Origin: Lactuca virosa
Taxonomy: Eukaryota; Streptophyta; Magnoliopsida; Asterales; Asteraceae
Assembly (NCBI GenBank): GCA_928212115.1
Contig: CAKMRJ010005523.1
Span: 242,140,110-242,204,109 of the forward strand
Direction: 5' to 3'
DNA: 64,000 nt
Positions within the stretch are counted from its first letter, which is position 1. Every line of letters begins with the position of its first letter. Of this stretch, positions 58,085-64,000 are shown one piece after another. The notes beneath the pieces were generated by a model that saw nothing but the letters and a program-made list of their open reading frames with translations, did no database searches and was not told the origin of the DNA. The position numbers and the translations under genes are program-made.

Positions 58085-59590
58085 CTGAAAAGAAGAAAAC
58101 AAGTTTAGATTAGATATATCGAATCCTTAATAATACACCCAAATGTAATATTAAGGCTAGGATCCAACACAATATATTATAACTTAGAAGAGGGATGCCG
58201 TAATCTAAGCTATAATATATTTGAAGGTAGGTGAATGACGATTCACCAATTTCCACCATGAAAACGAAATGAATTATTAGGTTTAATTGGTTTTGAAATT
58301 CCTAGATTCCTTTGAGATTCATTGAACTTTTCAATGGCATGTTTCAATCTCGATTGTGCCCTTCAAGTTTTGTGACTGGGATGCCGAGGATCACAAAACA
58401 AGGTGTGAATAACCATGCAAATTCACTTGGTACCCTTAATATTATCACCTAATCAATGTGCCGGTTAACCACACACGCTCCACCGATCTATGATAAACAT
58501 TAAGTCACCCTTCGTGATCCTTACTAGTCCAAGTTAGTGTGCCGGTTAACCACACACGCTCCACCAACGACTTGGTAAGGTACAAAGTGTGAATTTCATG
58601 GGTTAGCACCATATTCACATTTTCCTAAAGTAACTAAGATTGGGAATTTATAAAAGGTTTAGTTACTTTATAATATTCATCATACTTTTAATGAGAATTT
58701 ATAAGTCTTGTCCTACCCGTTCGGCTAACGACCCTCCACCAGTCAAGCAAGCGGTGGGTGAGAGTGGACACCCATTAAGTTGCCATTTTATAGGCAACAA
58801 CCTTATACCCACCTTATAGACTGGCTTCGTGAATGAGGCGTACTAGCGGTAAGACGACTTTGATCTTATACATATATATAATAATTAACCATTAATGTTA
58901 TAAATAGTATAAGGGTTGAATTTTAACTTTTAAAACTCTAAGGGTTTGGAATTAAAGTATATTAAAGTGTGTGTAACTTTACAAATTCCAAAACTTGAGG
59001 ACAAGTTTCGAAACTATTCAAAACTTTTCATTTCATAACTTATGAATTAAAGGTTCATAAAAATGAAGACTCTTCATTTCCATGTAACTTATGTGTTTTA
59101 AGTGTGTGTTTAAAAGAAGTGACCTTTGGATATCCATAACTTGAGGACAAATTATGGACTCCATTAAAACACATAAATGATCAAGAATTAATCCTAAACA
59201 ATTCAGCAAATAATTCCTATCATCTTCTAAATTCATAAGAACATGAACATGATCATCAAAGTTTCAAGAATTATATGAACACATACAAAGCATGAAATTT
59301 TGATATAAGCTATTGTAAATGGATTAGAACAACCATTACACCAACTAAAACAAGTTTTAAAACACCAAAACAGTTTAGGGTAATGTTTCTAGTCCATTTC
59401 CAGCAGCAAAAGTCGAAAATCTGCATTCTGAGGCTCCTACTCGCCGAGTGCACGAACCTACTCGGCGAGTAGGATGAGTTTACACATGAACTCGGCGAGT
59501 CCCCCCATGGACTCGGCGAGTTCATCAGTCAGACAGCAAAAAATCGACTTTTTATCACTATTTTGCATCAAGTATCAAACAAACAAGCCT
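58085..59590 (-). other. 5' leader of young copia element
   Basis: 1.5 kb between PBS and gag. A 27-bp segment beginning GTGCCGGTTAACCACACACG occurs twice (about 58459 and 58537). Four ACTCGSCGAGT palindromes lie in 83 bp at 59439-59449, 59460-59470, 59490-59500 and 59511-59521. No coding sequence seen. Confidence 0.7.
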
Positions 59591-59603
59591 AGGCTCTGAT
59601 ACC
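59591..59603 (-). other. Primer-binding site of young copia element (tRNA-Met)
   Basis: Minus-strand TGGTATCAGAGCC, one base from the LTR. Confidence 0.93.
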
Positions 59604-59604
59604 A

Positions 59605-60359
59605 CTGTTGGGTTTTGAGCATTCTAACACTTCCTAAGTGTACATGCAACCCTATTAAACCTTGGATCTATGTTTGTCTAAGATACATGCAAAATATTAT
59701 TTTCCAAGGTTTATAACCTATCTAGCATGGCATGGGGTACTTTTAACCATAAAAGAACTAGATGAATTACATACCTTTTGTTGATTGTTGATTCCTTGGA
59801 GTTTGAGAGCCAAGCACCAATAATGTGAATGCCTCAAATGGAAATCACAAATCACCACAAACTTGGAAAATGTATGAGAGAGTATACTAACTCTTGATTT
59901 TGGCCACCACACTTACACACACATTAGTGTTTTTTCATGCAACATAAGCCTGTTTATATAGTGTACATGGTTAGGGTGAAACCCTAATAACCCATGTCTT
60001 TTCCTCTTCCAAGGATCCATGGGTAAAAGCTCCATCGATCATCCATGGACTTCCATATAAGCTTAGCCCATTCCCAAATGAGTGTTAGCCCACACTATAT
60101 AAATATAATAGCCCATGATTTAATTAGTCTTCCTTTTAATCACTAAATTAATTCATAATTAATTCAAGATTAAAACTAATTAAGTAACACGACTTTATAT
60201 TAATATATTATAACTTATAATATATTAATAAATCGTAAGTATACAACTCTCATAAAATTATCCATAACTAGTTCGGGTGAAGTGCAACCCAAATGGACCA
60301 TGCCGGGTCGGGTCAAGTATATACCAAATAAGTTATGGACTTAGACACCTTATCCAACA
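59605..60359 (-). repeat. 5' LTR of young copia element
   Basis: 755 bp. Minus-strand TATA box CTATATAAAC (59952-59961). Pairs with 52467-53220. Confidence 0.93.
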
Positions 60360-60364
60360 ACAGG

Positions 60365-62098
60365 TTCCTGCTAACTCTACCAAGGCGATCAAGGCATCAG
60401 AGAAAACCATTGCTGATAAGACCAAAAAAGTTGAAAAACTACATGCTGATGTCACCAAGTTCATGGCCAATTTCTGAAGTTCTGCTGATCAGAACACCGA
60501 ATCCGCAAACAAAGTTATTTCGAGTCTCGGGACATCCTTACAATCCCGAACGAGAAGCCCTTTGTCGTGTTCATGGTGAACTAAAGGCTGACAATTCTGA
60601 TATGAATGCTTCCATTGTTTCTAAGATAGAGCAGCTTCAAAAGGATCTTGCTGTTGAGATCGCTATCATGGATAAATTGGCTGAGAAGACTGAAAAAGTC
60701 AAGGTTCTTTCCCTCAATCTCACTTACACGAAAAAACACATGGATGATCTGAAGACTGAGAAAGCAGTCATCAAAAAGTTGTGTTTCGGAAATTAATCAG
60801 TACCTGCAACGTCTGGTGGAAACTCAGGATTCGATGCTTACTGTTTCGGTTCGTCAACACCTCTCTGAAAAACTCACGCATGTCTTCGCGATGTTAAACC
60901 ACATTGAAGGTGTTTCGGAAGGTGATGCTCCTCTGAAACAAGGGGAGAAAAGGCGAAAGAAAAAGAAGAACCTTAGCCTAAGGTTAAGAAGCCCACTGAT
61001 GAACAACATGAGGAAAAACCGAAAATAGATTTGAAGGTTAATGAAGCTTCTGGATCTAGAGTAAAAAAAAGATTATTGATGATGATGAAGAAGAAAAAGA
61101 AGAGTTGTCTGAGGGTGAGAAACTAGTTCAGAAGAAAAGGGACTGTAAACTTGATAACTTGCTACAGCTTTGGAATGAGCTAGAAGTAAAGGAGGAAGAA
61201 GCTAGAATTGCAAAGATTACTCTTGAAACGTAGATGTCTCTGTTTCCTCCTTGTTCCTTAGAGAGAATTCAGAATGAAACAATCGATGATCCGAGCATTC
61301 ACCGTATAGAGCCCTCGGTATCTTTTGAACTGAACAATATCGCTAACTTACAGCTCGACTTCCCACTCACTCCGAAAGCTTTCGTATTCTGATGCTTCGC
61401 TCATATTGAGAAAGCCCCTCTTCTAGACTACGATGTTAACAACATGCTTTTCTCTTTTTATATCAAGCATGGACAGCCTCAGTTCAAGACATGGACCATA
61501 AAGAAGATTGTTGCAGTGAAAGTTTATGCTCCTTTTTCCGACTGACCACTTCATAAATGTCAAATTCAAGGGGTTCCGAGGAGCAAGTCGCAATGAAGAT
61601 GACTTCACACTTGCCGATCTATAGTGTATGAATCCGAACGATTGGATTTCCTTGATTCTAATTTGTCGAAGGATGAACAGAAGTATGATCCTATCGTTGC
61701 TTATCTGAAAAGAATGTTAATTTGCTACATTCATGAAGTTGCAAAAATGGATGTGGAAATAGCTTATGTGTTAAAGAAAAGGCCAGTTGTGAAACCTGAT
61801 GAAGAAACGAAGGATTTCCAAAAGAGAAAGTTGGGTAAGATCAAGAAAGCAGATTGGAGCATCGTTTATCAAAGCAAAGAGGGTGACAAAGTTCAGAAAA
61901 GTTTGTTCTTTTTATTAGACAAACATTTATACTCCACTGCTGCACTGAACAACATCATGGGTTTAACAGTGGCATGCAAAGCAAACAATGATACAGATCT
62001 GAGTGCTTCAATGACATGATCAAGTGGTATCCAATGATCAGAAATACCCTTCTGAATTGAATGACCAAGCTGTTCAAGGTTCAGAATAAACAACTATG
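60365..62098 (+). pseudogene. Extra (envelope-like) ORF of SIRE-like element, C-terminal part
   Basis: Continues after the nested copia element. Lys/Glu/Leu-rich heptad-like segments (TKAIKASEKTIADKTKKVEK; IEQLQKDLAVEIAIMDKLAE) suggest coiled coil, a known feature of SIRE extra ORFs. Then a Lys/Arg-rich part (about 60940-61030) and a last open part, 61624-62019 (ERLDFLDSNLSKDEQKYDPI). Stops at 60475-60477, 60794-60796, 61026-61028 and others. Decayed. Confidence 0.6.
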
Positions 62099-62122
62099 AA
62101 GAATCTCCTTCTTTTTACTTGA

Positions 62123-62137
62123 CACAAAGGGGGAGAT
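62123..62137 (+). other. Polypurine tract of SIRE-like element
   Basis: ACAAAGGGGGAGAT immediately before the 3' LTR. Confidence 0.88.
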
Positions 62138-62435
62138 TGTTGGGCTATTAATGTGTTGTCTCAAATTGTGTTTGTACTAGAATATTCTTTTACTAACGGG
62201 TTGGGCATGTCCATCCGTGTTTTTACTAATTAGGGTTAGACTATTTAATGTGCATGCATGTATCCTTCTAGGTTTAACGCTTGTATCGCCCTGCTAGCTC
62301 TTACAAAGAAGTTCATGTTGAACTCTTCTAGTGCTTTATTAATCTAAGCATTCAACACCATATTGATCTTCGTTCTTGTCTTTTTATTATCATTATTGTT
62401 TATAGAATCAAACGATCTTGTATATTGTTTCTACA
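62138..62435 (+). repeat. 3' LTR of SIRE-like element
   Basis: 298 bp, pairs with 34113-34410; followed by TSD TCTTT. Confidence 0.9.
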
Positions 62436-62440
62436 TCTTT

Positions 62441-62506
62441 TATGAAGGTTTCCAAGAAAATGACATGGAGGTTGATAGCTTGGATCGCCCGGACTACGTC
62501 GAGTGA
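62441..62506 (+). pseudogene. Gypsy integrase tail, unit 2
   Basis: Completes the reading from 34112 (YEGFQENDMEVDSLDRPDYV), stop TGA 62504-62506. Matches 11398-11464 of unit 1. Confidence 0.8.
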
Positions 62507-63854
62507 AATCTAAAGGGCAAAGTCGATCCAAAGACTTGAAACAAGGGCGGATAACCGAGAGGCAACTCGGGAGTATTTCTTTTCATTCGTCTTTTATTTA
62601 CCTTATTTTGTTGTGTTGTAATGTTTTTGAGTCTTTTTTTAGAGTCCATGTCATGAAAAACATTTTCATATCTAAAAGATTGAGAGGGAGTCATGTTAAA
62701 AAAAATTTGTGAGATAATAGAAGAAAATCACACAGGCAACATACAAAACGCGCGGGCTAGGGCGTAAAACACACGGCCTAATTTTAGAACGTTTTTGGCT
62801 TTCGAGGTTTCCAAAAGAAAAAAAAAAGTTGCATGTTCAAACTTTCAAAACACATGGGCCAACTCCAAAACTGCACGTCTTAGGCTAGACCTACATTGAC
62901 ATCGCAAATTCCAAAATATAAAAATTGTGCACGGGAAAACTTGAAAAAGCATGGGTTAAGGAAAAAACGCACAACCTATTTTATGACTGTGCGTCCGAGT
63001 TGCATGTTTCCCAATAAAAAAACCCTTCGCACAGCCTTAAACCGAAAATGCATGTTCTATATTTTTTTGACCATGCAAAGTTGACACAGATCCATGGCTT
63101 TCGAAAAACCACACGACCAACACTTGAAAACGCACGGGCTCACACAAGTTGTATGATTGAGTTGCGACTCATTCTCAACACACACGCTTCTTTTTCTCGT
63201 CGAGGTCATGTGCTTTTGTGTAAATTCGAATTTTAACTCTCTTGATTCTCACAATTCACGACCATGCCAAACCTTTTTCGAATGTTCATTCTTCTCTCTA
63301 AACCCATCTTTGTCTGAAACCCTCCAAACGCTAGCCAAGGTTTCGATTTTCTTTAATTAATCTGATATTCAAGCACCAATGTATGTTGTTTTAGGTCCCT
63401 AACTTCGTCTCCTTCATCATCTAAGTCGATTTCTTCCATTTTTGGGTAAAAACGGATTTCCCTTCCAAACCCTAGTTTTTGATTTGTGAATTTTGATTTG
63501 ATTTTTGTATTAAGGTTCAAGATTGTTGTAAAGAGTTTGAAGAGAAAGCTTGGGGAGGTATTTTGGAAATAAGATTGGAAGATTTCATCTCCAACTGTAC
63601 ATTCCACCATTGATGAGTTCAAGATTTTCTTGAGGTTGAAGATTAAGTGAACAATTCAAGCAAACATCACAAATTCAAGCATTTGAATGGTACATTCCAT
63701 CCATGTCTCAAATTTTATGCATTAATTTTAAGTTCGTTTGGCTAGAATTGTTGTGAATCCGTTCTTGTGCTTCATATAGTTGTTCATTCGTGCTTGTCTA
63801 GTTATGTTTTAGCCTTTGGTCACCATTTGTATGTCATATATTTGGTTTGTCATC
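62507..63854 (+). repeat. LTR/UTR-like noncoding stretch, unit 2
   Basis: Close copy of 11465-12835 with small indels. Same AACGCACGGGC-like words and the same purine run GATTGAGAGGGAGTCATG (about 62678). Confidence 0.5.
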
Positions 63855-64000
63855 ATGCCAAAACGCAAGAGTCCAAAGCCAAAGGAACAATTGGAAACCA
63901 AATATGGTGTCACCACCGTTGTGCATAATTTTCTTGAGCACCGTAACCGCTACCATCACCTAAAGGATCGTGGATACTCTCAACAACGGTTTATAGACAT
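63855..64000 (+). CDS. Athila-like ORF1, unit 2, truncated by window end
   Basis: ATG 63855 starts MPKRKSPKPKEQLETKYGVT and stays open to the window end; unit 1 has a stop at codon 17. Same family as 12836-13114. Whether it stays open beyond the window is unknown. Confidence 0.6.
   Translation, partial: MPKRKSPKPKEQLETKYGVTTVVHNFLEHRNRYHHLKDRGYSQQRFID

Larger units (their letters stand above)
52467..60359 (-). mobile_element. Young Ty1/copia element (minus), nested in the extra ORF
   Basis: LTRs 52467-53220 and 59605-60359, nearly identical (about seven differences by eye in ~754 bp). Flanks ACATG (52462-52466) and ACAGG (60360-60364) are a TSD with one mismatch. PBS at 59591-59603, PPT by 53221-53233. 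gag and pol are almost open: one frameshift and one stop. This is the youngest large insertion in the window. The solo LTR at 24326-25113 is from the same family. Confidence 0.93.
34113..62435 (+). mobile_element. SIRE-like Ty1/copia element with extra ORF, carrying two nested elements
   Basis: TSD TCTTT at 34108-34112 and 62436-62440. LTRs of 298 bp (34113-34410, 62138-62435) differ at roughly 20 sites by eye, so it is fairly old. Order is gag, protease, integrase, RT, RNase H (copia order), then a long spacer and an extra ORF before the PPT. That extra-ORF layout is known from the SIRE/Maximus lineage; the LTRs here are shorter than usual for it. Without LARD-D and the nested copia element it is about 12.5 kb. 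All ORFs have stops or frameshifts. Confidence 0.85.

Overview
This window looks like intergenic DNA from a large, repeat-rich plant genome. Every segment I can identify is a transposable element or a fragment of one, apart from a duplicated small cysteine-rich (defensin-like) gene. Plant Ty1/copia and Ty3/gypsy proteins, LTRs with tRNA-Met primer-binding sites and 5-bp target-site duplications (TSDs) support this. The many ACTCGNCGAGT palindromes and the LTR types suggest Asteraceae, possibly lettuce; that is an impression, not a measurement. I found no intact host gene, rRNA, tRNA or CRISPR.

Layout from the base layer upward. The oldest layer is a tandem duplication of a chimeric unit of about 5.8 kb: (TA)n, defensin-like gene, gypsy integrase end, noncoding LTR/UTR-like stretch, Athila-like ORF1. 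Unit 1 runs from 8972 to 13114 and resumes at 29746-31399. Unit 2 runs from 31400 to 34112 and resumes at 62441 to the window end. Positions 1-8971 are the 3' end of a Tat-like gypsy element (antisense extra ORF, polypurine tract, LTR) that landed in the (TA)n of unit 1. Its LTR is split by LARD-A (1383-8761, TSD CAGTC).

Unit 1 ORF1 is split by LARD-B (13115-29745, minus). LARD-B is split by LARD-C (16535-25515, TSD CTACT). One LTR of LARD-C holds a solo copia LTR (24326-25113, TSD GATTG). Unit 2 integrase is split by a SIRE-like copia element (34113-62435, TSD TCTTT) with gag, pol and a downstream extra (envelope-like) ORF, all decayed. Its gag is split by LARD-D (37543-45423, minus, TSD GGAAA), and its extra ORF by a young, nearly intact copia element (52467-60359, minus).

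LARD here means a large LTR element with proper LTRs, PBS and PPT but no recognisable gag or pol. The four LARDs share TGTAAC...GTTACA termini and tRNA-Met PBSs. About 0.8-1.2 kb downstream of the PBS each carries a hairpin with a 6-7 bp stem; in three of them the 8-nt loop has a 6-nt self-complementary core (AGGCCT or GGGCCC). That is the layout of a retroviral dimerisation (kissing-loop) signal. They also carry tandem arrays of short hairpins whose stems vary by paired changes. These non-autonomous elements would have to borrow Gag and reverse transcriptase, so conserved cis-acting RNA structure is what selection could act on. This hairpin system and the defensin-like gene inside a retroelement-derived tandem unit are the two most interesting things here.
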